Below are positions 41,961-49,565 of a DNA stretch of 57,887 bases, in pieces. The number at the start of each line of letters is the position of its first letter. Within the stretch, counting starts at the first letter, position 1. Position numbers and translations under genes: made by a program. The stretch comes from CBDFHV01 sp965247705 (GTDB lineage Bacteria > Pseudomonadota > Alphaproteobacteria > Rhodospirillales > CAMCUA01), in the NCBI GenBank assembly GCA_965247705.1, contig CBDFHV010000024.1:1-57887 (forward strand). Direction: 5' to 3'. Below the pieces are notes generated by a model. That model did not search any database. It was not told the DNA's origin and was given only the letters and a program-made list of their open reading frames with translations.

Positions 41961-41994
41961 CACATTATAATTGATCAGTTAGACTTATTATGTG
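41961..41994. promoter_or_regulatory. Inverted repeat CACATTATAA...TTATTATGTG
   Basis: CACATTATAA (41961-41970) and TTATTATGTG (41985-41994) are reverse complements at nine of ten positions with a 14-base spacer. The space between the Sel1 gene and the gene at 42024 is very AT-rich here. The half-site resembles that of the palindrome at 40423-40444, so one regulator may serve both places. Confidence 0.4.
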
Positions 41995-42023
41995 ATTACA
42001 TACAAGAATGAGAGGAGTGGTTC

Positions 42024-42350
42024 GTGACCGGACGGCTTGAGAATCTCCATCGCCGCTATGATGGCCCCATCCCCCGGGAAGCCCGGATCGAGGCACGATA
42101 CGGGTCGCGTGATGTCTTCGAGCTGTGTGTCGCCCGCTCCGACGTCCGCTTTTTCGCCGCCCAGACGGCATTGGCGTCGCGGCGCTTGCGAACTCTGTCG
42201 CGACACCAAGCCCCCCCGGACCCAATCCGCGCCGCGACCGCGCGAGCGGACCTTGCTTTCTACCGCCGTCAGCATGGCCGCTGGTGCCGATACCTGGGCG
42301 CCCTGCGCCGGCCCCAGGGGCTGGGATCTCCGGCGCCCGACTCCCGTTGA
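42024..42350 (+). CDS. Unknown small basic protein (108 aa)
   Basis: A GTG start at 42024 is backed by a strong AGAGGAG ribosome site. The protein is Arg- and Ala-rich (FAAQTALASRRLRTLSRHQ) with no membrane segment and no recognised domain. It is the first gene after the AT-rich inverted repeat at 41961-41994 and could be controlled by it. The base pattern is coding-like, but low-complexity Arg-rich proteins of this sort are easy to mis-call. Confidence 0.45.
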   Translation: MTGRLENLHRRYDGPIPREARIEARYGSRDVFELCVARSDVRFFAAQTALASRRLRTLSRHQAPPDPIRAATARADLAFYRRQHGRWCRYLGALRRPQGLGSPAPDSR

Positions 42351-42418
42351 TCCCCCGACGGGATTTCAGTAAGCATTTCCCTTCCTTTGGCACTTCGCGC
42401 ACCAAGTGGATCCTGGTC

Positions 42419-42676
42419 ATGGCGGCAACATCGGACGTCCGCGACCTCGGCTGGAAAGCACCGGACCTTTCCGGGCTGAAGGGCGTCGATGGAAGGACTT
42501 ACGATCTTCAAGCTGTCCGCGGCCCACGGGCGCGGATGTCCAGCATGGTCTGCTCCATCAAGTGGCCGAAGTCGTCAACAAATCTCTCCTGCCGACAGTT
42601 TGCCAAAGAGTCCGGGCGCCGATATGGTGCGCCCTCTCCGACGCCGGGCTCGCCCGCCCGTCGGCCTCCCGTGTGA
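42419..42676 (+). pseudogene. Fragment of a thioredoxin-like (AhpC/TSA-type) gene
   Basis: The first ~38 codons read MAATSDVRDLGWKAPDL then LKGVDGRTYDLQAVRG, the start of a thioredoxin-fold peroxiredoxin-like protein. The active-site region (usually CNHCPYV or similar, about ten residues later) is absent; the frame continues as unrelated sequence to a stop at 42676. It therefore looks like a truncated relic fused to other DNA. The evidence is only this N-terminal similarity recalled from the family. Confidence 0.4.
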
Positions 42677-42694
42677 CCATTATCGGAGACCCCC

Positions 42695-43354
42695 GTGGCT
42701 GACCAAGCCCAGGACGGCCTGCTCCGCGAAATCGACGAGGAGTTGCGCCAGGAGCACTACGCCAAGCTTTGGAAGAAGTACGGCAACTACGTGATCGCCC
42801 TGGCCGTGGTGGTGGTCGCGTCGGTGGTCGGCTATCAGGGGTGGATCGCCTACGACCGCGACGCGCGGCAGAAGCAGGCGGCGGCGTTCGCCGAAGCCCA
42901 ACGCCTGGCCGACAGCGACCGGACCGCCCAGGCCGCCCAATCCTTCGCCGCCCTGGCCGATGACGCGCGGGCCGGTTATGCCCTCCTGGCACGCTTCCAG
43001 GAAGCGGGCCTGATGGCCCGCCAGGACCAGCGTGCGGATGCGGCCGTCATCTACCGGGAAATTGCCGACGACACATCGGTGGCCGGGTACTATCGGGACC
43101 TGGCGATGGTCTTGGGCGCCATGATCGAGATTGAAAGCGGCGCCCCCCAGGTCCTCGGCGATCGCCTGGAACCGATCCTGGCGACCGACAATCCATGGCG
43201 GCACAACGCCCGCGAGGTCCTTGCCATCGCCGCCCTGGCGGCGGGGGACAACACCGCCGCGCGGGAGCACTACAAGGCCCTGTCGGAGGACGCCACCGTG
43301 CCGGCCGGCATTCGCGGCCGGGCGGACGAGCTGCTTTCCGTTCTTGGCGATTGA
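42695..43354 (+). CDS. YfgM-like TPR protein with N-terminal membrane anchor (219 aa)
   Basis: A GTG start at 42695 follows a CGGAGA ribosome site. Residues 33-52 form one transmembrane helix (VIALAVVVVASVVGYQGW). The rest is periplasmic, with TPR-like helices such as AAQSFAALADDARAGYALLARF. YfgM is associated with the Sec translocon and periplasmic folding, and its gene classically precedes bamB and der, as here. The C-terminal AREHYKALSEDATVPAGIRGRA fits the family. Confidence 0.85.
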   Translation: MADQAQDGLLREIDEELRQEHYAKLWKKYGNYVIALAVVVVASVVGYQGWIAYDRDARQKQAAAFAEAQRLADSDRTAQAAQSFAALADDARAGYALLARFQEAGLMARQDQRADAAVIYREIADDTSVAGYYRDLAMVLGAMIEIESGAPQVLGDRLEPILATDNPWRHNAREVLAIAALAAGDNTAAREHYKALSEDATVPAGIRGRADELLSVLGD

Positions 43355-43355
43355 C

Positions 43356-44729
43356 GTGGCCGCCGACGGCCTTGCCGATGCACTGACGCTCGCCCCCGGC
43401 CGCCACGGCGCGCGGGTGCGTGGCCTTGTGGTCCTGGCCTTGCTGCCCTGGGCGCTGGCGGCCTGCGATACCTGGTTCGGCAGCGCCGAGGCCCCGCCGC
43501 TTCCCGGCGAGCGCATTTCCGTCCTGGTTCACGAGCGTACCCTGACCCCGGACCCCGGCGCCGGCGATACCCAAATTCTTCTGCCGCCGCCGACGGTCAA
43601 CGTTGCCTGGCCCCAATCGGGGGGCTACGCCAACCATGCCATGCACCACATCGCCATGGACGCCAGCCCGACGCGCCGTTGGTCGACCAGCATCGGCAGC
43701 GGCTCGGACAACGACGAACGCATCGTCGCCCAGCCCGTGGTGGCCGACGGGCGGCTGTTCGCCATGGATTCGGCAAGCCGGGTCGCCGCCTTCGATGTCG
43801 AGAGCGGACGCCGCCTGTGGGAAGCGGAATTGACGCCCGAGGAAGAGGACGACGACCACATCAGCGGCGGCGTGGCCTACGAGGACGGCCGCGTGTTTGC
43901 CGCCACCGGCTTCGCACAGGTGGTGGCCCTCGACGCCGCGACGGGCGACGAACTGTGGCGGCAAACAGTCACGAGCCCCATGCGGGCCGCGCCGTCGGTG
44001 CGGAACGGGCGAGCGATCGTGGTCACCATCGACAACCACGTCAGCGCACTCAGCGCCGACACCGGCGAGCCCTTGTGGACCTATAGCGGGCCGGACGGCT
44101 CCTCCAGCCTCCTGGGCGGCGCCAGCCCGGCCATCGACGACGGTGTCGTCGTGGTGCCCTTCAATACCGGCGAGCTGGCGGCCCTGGTGGAGGGGACAGG
44201 TCAGCTCCTGTGGTCCGACTCCCTGGCCCCGCCCCGGCGCACCGAAGTGTTGTCTTCAGTTTCCGCCATCCACGGCAATCCGGTGATCGACCGGGGCCGG
44301 GTTCTGGCCGCCAGCTACGGCGGCTTGATCGCCGCCATCGACCTGCGCAGCGGCCGGCGCCTGTGGGACAAGGACGTGGGCGGCCTGAACAGCCCCTGGG
44401 TGGCCGGCAGCTACGTCTTTCTGCTGACCAACGACAACGAACTGATCTGCATCGGCCGCAACAGCGGCCGCATCCATTGGGTGGCGAGCCTGCCCCGCTT
44501 CGAGGACGAGGAGGACCGCACGGATCCCATCGTGTGGGCCGGCCCGGTACTGGCCAGCGACCGCCTGATCGTCGCCGGCACCAGCGGCGAGGCGCTGGCC
44601 GTCTCTCCCTATTCGGGGCAGATCCTCGGCCGGGTGGAATTGCAGGACCCCGTATCCATCCCGCCGGTGATCGCCGGCGGCACCGTCTATTTCCTCACCG
44701 ACGACGCCGATATCGTCGCCTACCGCTAG
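43356..44729 (+). CDS. bamB: Outer-membrane assembly lipoprotein BamB (457 aa)
   Basis: BamB is a beta-propeller lipoprotein of the BAM complex, which inserts outer-membrane proteins. I use the GTG at 43356, just after the yfgM stop; another in-frame GTG at 43416 sits right before the signal peptide VVLALLPWALAAC, whose lipobox Cys follows. Repeated PQQ-type blades are visible: RRLWEAELTP, GDELWRQTVT, GEPLWTYSGP and GRRLWDKDVG, roughly every 40-50 residues. The order yfgM-bamB-der is conserved. The frame is open far upstream, but that is a shadow of yfgM. Confidence 0.9.
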   Translation: MAADGLADALTLAPGRHGARVRGLVVLALLPWALAACDTWFGSAEAPPLPGERISVLVHERTLTPDPGAGDTQILLPPPTVNVAWPQSGGYANHAMHHIAMDASPTRRWSTSIGSGSDNDERIVAQPVVADGRLFAMDSASRVAAFDVESGRRLWEAELTPEEEDDDHISGGVAYEDGRVFAATGFAQVVALDAATGDELWRQTVTSPMRAAPSVRNGRAIVVTIDNHVSALSADTGEPLWTYSGPDGSSSLLGGASPAIDDGVVVVPFNTGELAALVEGTGQLLWSDSLAPPRRTEVLSSVSAIHGNPVIDRGRVLAASYGGLIAAIDLRSGRRLWDKDVGGLNSPWVAGSYVFLLTNDNELICIGRNSGRIHWVASLPRFEDEEDRTDPIVWAGPVLASDRLIVAGTSGEALAVSPYSGQILGRVELQDPVSIPPVIAGGTVYFLTDDADIVAYR

Positions 44730-44739
44730 CGGTCGCACC

Positions 44740-46119
44740 GTGTCTCTGACCGTGGCCATCGTCGGTCGGCCCAATGTGGGCAAGTCGACCCTGTTCAACC
44801 GCCTAGTGGGCAAACGCCAGGCCCTGGTCGACGACACCCCCGGCGTCACCCGCGACCGCCGCGACGGCGAGGGGCGGTTGGCGGACCTGCGCTTTTCCGT
44901 CATCGATACCGCCGGCCTGGAGGACGTGACCGACGATTCCCTTGAATCCCGCATGCGGACCCAAACCGAGGCCGCGGTGGAACTGGCCGACGTGGCGCTG
45001 CTGCTGATCGACGCCCGGGCCGGGGTGACGCCCCTGGACGCCCATTTCGCCCGCTGGCTGCGCACCTTGGGCGGCCGCACAATCGTTATCGCCAACAAGT
45101 GCGAGGGCGGCGCCGGCCAGCCCGGCTACATCGAGGCATTCGGGTTGGGCCTCGGCGACCCCCTGCCCCTGTCGGCCGAGCACGCCGAGGGCCTGTCGGA
45201 CCTCTACGACGCCCTGAAGGAGCTGACGGAACAGGTGGCGGAAGTGGCCGCCGAGGCCGGTGAAGCCCCCCCCGACACCGAGGCCGGGGACGACGCCGAG
45301 TACCACGGCGGCCCCCTGCGGTTGGCCATCATCGGCCGGCCCAACGTGGGCAAGTCGACCCTGGTCAACCGGCTTCTGGACGAGGACCGTATGGTCACCG
45401 GCCCGGAGGCGGGAATCACCCGGGACTCCATCGCCATCCCCTGGCGCTGGCGAGACCGGGATATCCTGCTCGCCGATACCGCCGGCCTGCGCCGCAAGGC
45501 CCGCATCCAACGGCGCCTGGAAAAGCTGTCCGCCGCCGACAGCCTGCGCACCATCCGCTTCGCCCACGTGGTGGTGATGCTGGAAGACGCGGCGACGGTG
45601 ATGGAACGCCAAGACCTGGCGCTGTCCCGCCTGGTGATCGACGAGGGCCGGGCGCTGGTGATCGCCATCAACAAGTGGGACGCGGCCGAAGACCGACGGG
45701 CGGTGCTGGCCCGGGTGCGCGACCGCCTGCTGACGTCGCTGCCCCAGGCCCGCGGCGTGCCCGTGGTGACGCTCTCGGCCAAGACCGGGCGCGGCGTCGA
45801 AAAGCTGATGCCCGCCGTGCTCAAGGCCCACGACATCTGGAATACCCGGGTTTCCACCGGCGAACTGAACCGCTGGCTGGCCGCCCTGCTGGAACACCAC
45901 CCGCCGCCCCTGGCCGCCGGCCGGCGCATCCGCATCCGCTACATGACCCAGGTCAAGGCCCGCCCCCCCACCTTCGTCGCCTTCACCAGCCGCCCCGACG
46001 CCCTGCCGGCCAGCTACGCGCGCTACCTGGTCAACGGCCTGCGGGACACCTTCGGGTTGGAAGGCGTGCCGATCCGGCTGCATACGCGGAAGGGGAAAAA
46101 TCCGTACGTGGGAGGGTAA
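44740..46119 (+). CDS. der: GTPase Der (EngA), 459 aa
   Basis: Der is the essential double-GTPase that helps assemble the 50S ribosomal subunit. Two G domains are visible: G1 motifs GRPNVGKSTLFNRL at residues ~8-21 and GRPNVGKSTLVNRL near 200. Each is followed by DTPG/DTAG (G3) and NKxD (NKCEGG degraded in the first, NKWDAAED in the second). The C-terminal KH-like domain ends with HTRKGKNPYVGG. A GTG start at 44740 is 10 bases after bamB. Length is typical. Confidence 0.95.
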   Translation: MSLTVAIVGRPNVGKSTLFNRLVGKRQALVDDTPGVTRDRRDGEGRLADLRFSVIDTAGLEDVTDDSLESRMRTQTEAAVELADVALLLIDARAGVTPLDAHFARWLRTLGGRTIVIANKCEGGAGQPGYIEAFGLGLGDPLPLSAEHAEGLSDLYDALKELTEQVAEVAAEAGEAPPDTEAGDDAEYHGGPLRLAIIGRPNVGKSTLVNRLLDEDRMVTGPEAGITRDSIAIPWRWRDRDILLADTAGLRRKARIQRRLEKLSAADSLRTIRFAHVVVMLEDAATVMERQDLALSRLVIDEGRALVIAINKWDAAEDRRAVLARVRDRLLTSLPQARGVPVVTLSAKTGRGVEKLMPAVLKAHDIWNTRVSTGELNRWLAALLEHHPPPLAAGRRIRIRYMTQVKARPPTFVAFTSRPDALPASYARYLVNGLRDTFGLEGVPIRLHTRKGKNPYVGG

Positions 46120-46143
46120 ACGGCTTGGAGGATTTCGCGACTG

Positions 46144-46261
46144 GTGCCAATCCCGTCATGTTGTTACCGGACTTGTTCCGGTGACCCATCGCGGCTCGAA
46201 CGCCCGGAGTCCGCCCTGTCCCATGGGTACCCGGAACAAGTCCGGGCACGACAGTTTGGGA
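46144..46261. repeat. Large palindromic intergenic repeat, copy 1
   Basis: The unit holds two hairpins that are also each other's reverse complement: ACCGGACTTGTTCCGGT near 46165 and CCCGGAACAAGTCCGGG near 46230, joined through GACCCATCG and CATGGGTAC arms around a ~30-base centre (GAACGCCCGGAGTCCGCCC). The edges are GTGCCAATCC and GCACGACAGTTTGGGAG. Two more copies follow at 46634 onwards and 49431-49548. The spacing and dyad symmetry are those of a BIME/REP-like element. Confidence 0.85.
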
Positions 46262-46290
46262 GTTGGTGGTGGCCGGGCGGAACTTGCTGT

Positions 46291-46581
46291 TCATGGCGTG
46301 AGGCCCTCGTACAGATCCACCCATTCGGGGTTTTCCCGTTCGATCAGGTTGATCTTCCAGTCGCGGGACCAGTGCTTCAAGGTCCTCTCTCGTTGACGCG
46401 CGTTGAGCACATCCCCGAATTCCTCGAAATGCACGAGACGATGAACCCGGTATTGCTTGCTAAATCCGGGTACGACACCGGACCGATGTTCGTGTACGCG
46501 GCGGATCAGATCCCTGGTCACGCCAACGTAGAGCGTTCCCTGCTTCCGACTCGCGAGGATGTAGACGAAGTAGCGGCCCAT
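46291..46581 (-). CDS. Stand-alone GIY-YIG nuclease-domain protein (96 aa)
   Basis: The whole protein is one GIY-YIG domain: the VYIL strand at residues 6-9, LYVGVT near 17-22, the catalytic Arg in RDLIRRVHEH, a Tyr-containing YRVHRLVHFEEF strand and the Glu-bearing RQRERTLKHWSRDWKINLIE helix. Such short proteins are very common in alphaproteobacteria, and their role is unproven. It sits between two copies of the large palindromic repeat. The active-site residues appear intact. Possible roles are cutting cruciform or palindromic DNA, or repeat mobility. Confidence 0.85.
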   Translation of the reverse strand: MGRYFVYILASRKQGTLYVGVTRDLIRRVHEHRSGVVPGFSKQYRVHRLVHFEEFGDVLNARQRERTLKHWSRDWKINLIERENPEWVDLYEGLTP

Positions 46582-46633
46582 GGATCGATGGCAGAAGAAA
46601 TCCGATCATGGGTCAAGCACATTGCGGCGAATG

Positions 46634-46726
46634 CTAATCCCACCGTGTCGTCAACGGACTGGTTCCGGTGACCCATCGCGGCTCAAACGCCCGGAGTCAG
46701 CCCTGTCCCATGGGTACCCGGAACTA
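46634..46726. repeat. Palindromic repeat, copy 2, left part (split by two IS)
   Basis: This has the same layout as copy 1: CGGACTGGTTCCGGTGACCC, the AACGCCCGGAGTCAGCCC centre and CATGGGTACCCGGAAC, ending in the TA where the IS630 element begins. The missing end of the copy lies at 49391-49413, after the IS1380 element. Removing both elements and one TA restores CCCGGAACTAGTCCGGG, so the pre-insertion repeat had a CTAG here. Confidence 0.85.
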
Positions 46727-46819
46727 GAGCAATTTCATTGAAGGATGATTCAGAAAGGGGATTCCCATTCTGATCTTGTTCTGATTCCCTTTGTTATAGA
46801 TTCGCAAAGGGAGTTTCCG

Positions 46820-47197
46820 ATGAGCAAAGCCTACTCGGCAGACCTTCGGCAACGGATCGTGGATGCGATTGATGGCGGGGCTTCGCGGCGCCAGGCGGCG
46901 AGGCGATTTGGCGTCAGCGTCAGTTCGGCGATCCGCTACGCTCGGCGCTGGCGGGAGACGGGCAGCGTTCAGGCGGCTGCGATGGGCGCACCCAAGGGCT
47001 CGAAGCTTGACCCTCATGAGGATTGGTTGTTGACGCAGATCGACGCGGCGCCGGACCTCACGCTTGAAGAGATCATTGCCCGGTTGAGCTCGGAAAAGGG
47101 CGTCAAGAGCAGTATTGGGGGATTGTGGAACTTCTTCCATCGTCACGGCATCAGCTTTAAAAAAAACCGCGCACGCAGCCGAGCAGGAACGTCCTGA
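46820..47197 (+). CDS. IS630 transposase orfA, helix-turn-helix part (125 aa)
   Basis: The ATG at 46820 has an AAAGGGAG ribosome site. The protein opens MSKAYSADLRQRIVDAI and contains RRFGVSVSSAIRYARRW, a helix-turn-helix, and a second one around LSSEKGVKSSIGGLWNFF. It ends just after a run of eight A (near 47159-47166), at which the reading passes to orfB. It functions together with orfB as one transposase. Confidence 0.85.
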   Translation: MSKAYSADLRQRIVDAIDGGASRRQAARRFGVSVSSAIRYARRWRETGSVQAAAMGAPKGSKLDPHEDWLLTQIDAAPDLTLEEIIARLSSEKGVKSSIGGLWNFFHRHGISFKKNRARSRAGTS

Positions 47198-47765
47198 CGT
47201 CGCCGAGAACCGGCGATTGTGGCGCGCGCAACAGCCGGCGCTCGACCCGACCCGGCTGGTCTTCATCGACGAGACCGGTGCCAACACCAAGATGGCGCGC
47301 CTTCGCGGGCGGTGCCGGCGCGGCGAGCGTCTGGTCGCCGCCGTGCCGCATGGCCACTGGAAGACGATGACCTTCGTTGCCGGGCTGCGTCACGATGGCA
47401 TCGCCGCACCGTTCGTCGTTGATCGCCCGATGAACGGCGCCATCTTCAGGCTCTGGGTGGAACGTTGTTTGGTCCCGACGCTGGCGCAAGGCGACATCGT
47501 CGTCATGGACAACCTGTCCTCACACAAAGTCACCGGCGTACGCGAGGCCATCGAGGCGGCGGGCGCCAAACTGGCCTATCTGCCGGCCTACTCACCCGAC
47601 TTCAATCCGATCGAACAGTTCTTCGCAAAGCTCAAGGCGATGCTCAGAAAAGCCGCCGTGCGAACCATCGATGACCTGTGGCGCGCCATCGGAGATATCA
47701 TCAACACCATCAGGCCAAACGAATGCGCCAACTATTTTGCAAACTCAGGATATGAACCAAATTAA
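47115..47765 (+). CDS. IS630 transposase orfB, catalytic part
   Basis: This frame joins orfA at the eight-A tract (FKK then TAHAAEQERPDV). It carries the DDE triad: VFIDETGANTKM with the first Asp, VVMDNLSSHK with the second, and FNPIEQFFAKLKAML with the Glu. The natural product needs a +1-type shift or loss of an A by transcriptional slippage at the A tract. The residues upstream of the join in this frame are not part of the protein. Confidence 0.85.
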   Translation: MGDCGTSSIVTASALKKTAHAAEQERPDVAENRRLWRAQQPALDPTRLVFIDETGANTKMARLRGRCRRGERLVAAVPHGHWKTMTFVAGLRHDGIAAPFVVDRPMNGAIFRLWVERCLVPTLAQGDIVVMDNLSSHKVTGVREAIEAAGAKLAYLPAYSPDFNPIEQFFAKLKAMLRKAAVRTIDDLWRAIGDIINTIRPNECANYFANSGYEPN

Positions 47766-47782
47766 AGTGAAAGTGCTCTAGT

Positions 47783-49387
47783 CCGGATTTGTCACGAACG
47801 TTTCTAAAGTAACGGTTTTTGTTGTCTTGGTGGCGTTTTCGGATTGCGTTGAGGGCGCTTTGGCCGGTTGCGGGGCATCGCGGCGGCCTGGCCGCGTTTC
47901 GTGGACGGTTTTGGCGGTTTCGAGGCATGCTGAATGGTGCGCTGTCGCTGCGCGTGACGGGGCTTGTGTTGTCTTGGCGGCGGTCTATCCGGGCTTGAGC
48001 CGTGCGGCGGCGAGATGGAACAGGGCCTTGTCCGGGCAGGCGGTCGATAGATGCAGGCGGACGCGCCGTGTGTTGCGGATGACGACGGCGCCGATGTTCA
48101 GCAGCTTGAGGCGGATGGTGCCGGCCTGGGCGCGGGCCATGTCGGTGCGCTGGAGGGCGAGGCGGCGGATCGCCTCGATCAGGCTGTAGGCGAGCGACGC
48201 GGCGATCAGGCGGAACTGGTTGGGCCACCAGTCGTGACACGAGGTGCGGTCGGCGAACAGGTCGAGCTGCTGTTCCTTGATGCGGTTTTCCATCTCGCCA
48301 CGCTGGCAGTAGAGGCGGTCGTAAAGCGACCGGCCGTCGCCTTCGAGGTTGGTCACTACATAGCGCGGGTTGGCGCCCTTGGCGCCGTGCTCGAGGCGCG
48401 CGATCACGCGGCGGCGCCTGGTCCATGTCTTGGCGCCGTAGCGGAGTTCGGCGAACAGGCGCTGCTTCTCGCCGTTGTGCCGATACGCCGCCTCGGCCGC
48501 GGCCATCGCCGGCTCGGCATCCCGGTTGAGGCGCGCGTTCTTGGCCAGGCCGACGATGTAGCCGACATCATGGCGCTCGCACCACGACAGCATCTTGTGC
48601 CGGCAGAAGCCTGAATCGGCGCGCAGGATGATGCGCACATCCGGCCAGACCTCTCGTAAACGCCCGACCAACAGGGCCAGGATCGCCCAGGCATGCTTGG
48701 CGCCATCGACGTTCGACGGCCTCAGGTAGCTGACCAAAAGGCGGTCGCCGCAAAAGACATAGAGCGGCAGGAAGCAGTAGTGATCGTAATAGCCATGGAA
48801 GAAGCGCCCCACCTGGTGCCCATGCACCGCATCGTCGGTGGCGTCGAAGTCCAGCACCAGCTCCTTCGGCGCCCGATCGAACGCGGCGATGAAGGCCTCG
48901 ACCATGGACACATGCGCCGCCCACGCCCAGGCCCGGTCCGCCGCCCGATCAAGCCGGCCGACGGTCGACGGGCTGGCAAGACGCCGGTCGCGCCCGACCG
49001 CCGTCTGCAGCGCCAGGTCGTCGCGCAAACCGGCATGGTCATTGACGTCTTCGTGGCCCAGCGCGATCGCGTACACCCGCTGGCGCAGCAACGCCACAAG
49101 CCGGTGCGCCACCTTGCCCGCCTGGCGCCCGTCGTCGAGCCGGCGCGCCAAGCCCGACAGCAAGCCGAGCCGGCGGTCCGCTAAAGCCAGAAGCGGCGCC
49201 CCGCCGTGCGACGAGATATCGCCGCCGGCAAAATCCGCCTCGACCCGACGACCGCAACAGCGTGGAAATTCGATCTTCGAAAGGGTACAATCCGTCACCG
49301 CCGTTCCCCTGCGTTTGACACAGTCTAAGCACCTGAATCATAACGCATATTAGGGGGCGGCGGTGACCTTTTCGTGAATCTTTCGGG
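47783..49387 (-). mobile_element. IS1380-family insertion sequence, about 1.6 kb
   Basis: The left end CCGGATTTGTCACGAA and the reverse complement of the right end, CCCGAAAGATTCACGAA, share a TCACGAA core as imperfect inverted repeats. A 5-bp duplication CTAGT lies at 47778-47782 and 49388-49392. The left copy coincides with the right border of the IS630 element, so the two are stacked at one site. The transposase is intact. The ~200 bp between the left end and the transposase stop contain no gene. Confidence 0.75.
47985..49298 (-). CDS. IS1380-family transposase (437 aa)
   Basis: A complete DDE transposase. LVLDFDATDDAVHGHQ near residue 147 has the first catalytic acid, IILRADSGFCRHKMLSW near 225 the second, and the C-terminal part contains GEMENRIKEQQLDLFADR with the Glu region. 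No frameshift is present. The sequence differs clearly from the decayed IS1380 at 32.2 kb, so they represent two subfamilies. Confidence 0.88.
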   Translation of the reverse strand: MTDCTLSKIEFPRCCGRRVEADFAGGDISSHGGAPLLALADRRLGLLSGLARRLDDGRQAGKVAHRLVALLRQRVYAIALGHEDVNDHAGLRDDLALQTAVGRDRRLASPSTVGRLDRAADRAWAWAAHVSMVEAFIAAFDRAPKELVLDFDATDDAVHGHQVGRFFHGYYDHYCFLPLYVFCGDRLLVSYLRPSNVDGAKHAWAILALLVGRLREVWPDVRIILRADSGFCRHKMLSWCERHDVGYIVGLAKNARLNRDAEPAMAAAEAAYRHNGEKQRLFAELRYGAKTWTRRRRVIARLEHGAKGANPRYVVTNLEGDGRSLYDRLYCQRGEMENRIKEQQLDLFADRTSCHDWWPNQFRLIAASLAYSLIEAIRRLALQRTDMARAQAGTIRLKLLNIGAVVIRNTRRVRLHLSTACPDKALFHLAAARLKPG

Positions 49388-49390
49388 CTA

Positions 49391-49413
49391 GTCCGGGCAC
49401 GACAGGTTGGGAG
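49391..49413. repeat. Palindromic repeat, copy 2, right part
   Basis: GTCCGGGCACGACAGGTTGG and three further bases follow the IS1380 duplication and match the right edges of copies 1 and 3. It is the displaced end of copy 2, now 2.7 kb from its other part. Only 17 bp separate it from copy 3. Confidence 0.8.
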
Positions 49414-49430
49414 GGAGCGCAACGGCGGCG

Positions 49431-49548
49431 GGCACCAATCCAACGTGTCGTCACCGGACTCGTTCCGTTGACCCATCGTCGCTCAAACGCCCGGAGTCCG
49501 CCCTGTCCCATGGGTACCCGGAACCAGTCCGGGCACGACAGTTGGGGG
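49431..49548. repeat. Palindromic repeat, copy 3
   Basis: A full copy: GGCACCAATCC, CCGGACTCGTTCCG, the AACGCCCGGAGTCCGCCC centre, CATGGGTACCCGGAACCAGT and CCGGGCACGACAGTTGGGG. It lies directly before the 3' end of the cox operon's last gene (49566) and could act as a transcript end-stabiliser or terminator there. Confidence 0.85.
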
Positions 49549-49565
49549 GTAACGTTCTCCCCCCT

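Larger units (their letters stand above)
46727..47778 (+). mobile_element. IS630-family insertion sequence, two-frame type, 1,052 bp
   Basis: The termini are inverted repeats: left GAGCAATTTCATT and, from the right, GAGCACTTTCACT. TA is duplicated at 46725-46726 and 47779-47780. The target is the second hairpin of palindromic repeat copy 2. It carries orfA (46820) and orfB (47115) in different frames and appears intact. Confidence 0.85.

Noticed and set aside
46144..49548. CRISPR array
   Set aside because: Only three long palindromic copies with irregular spacing, no short direct repeats with uniform spacers and no cas genes.
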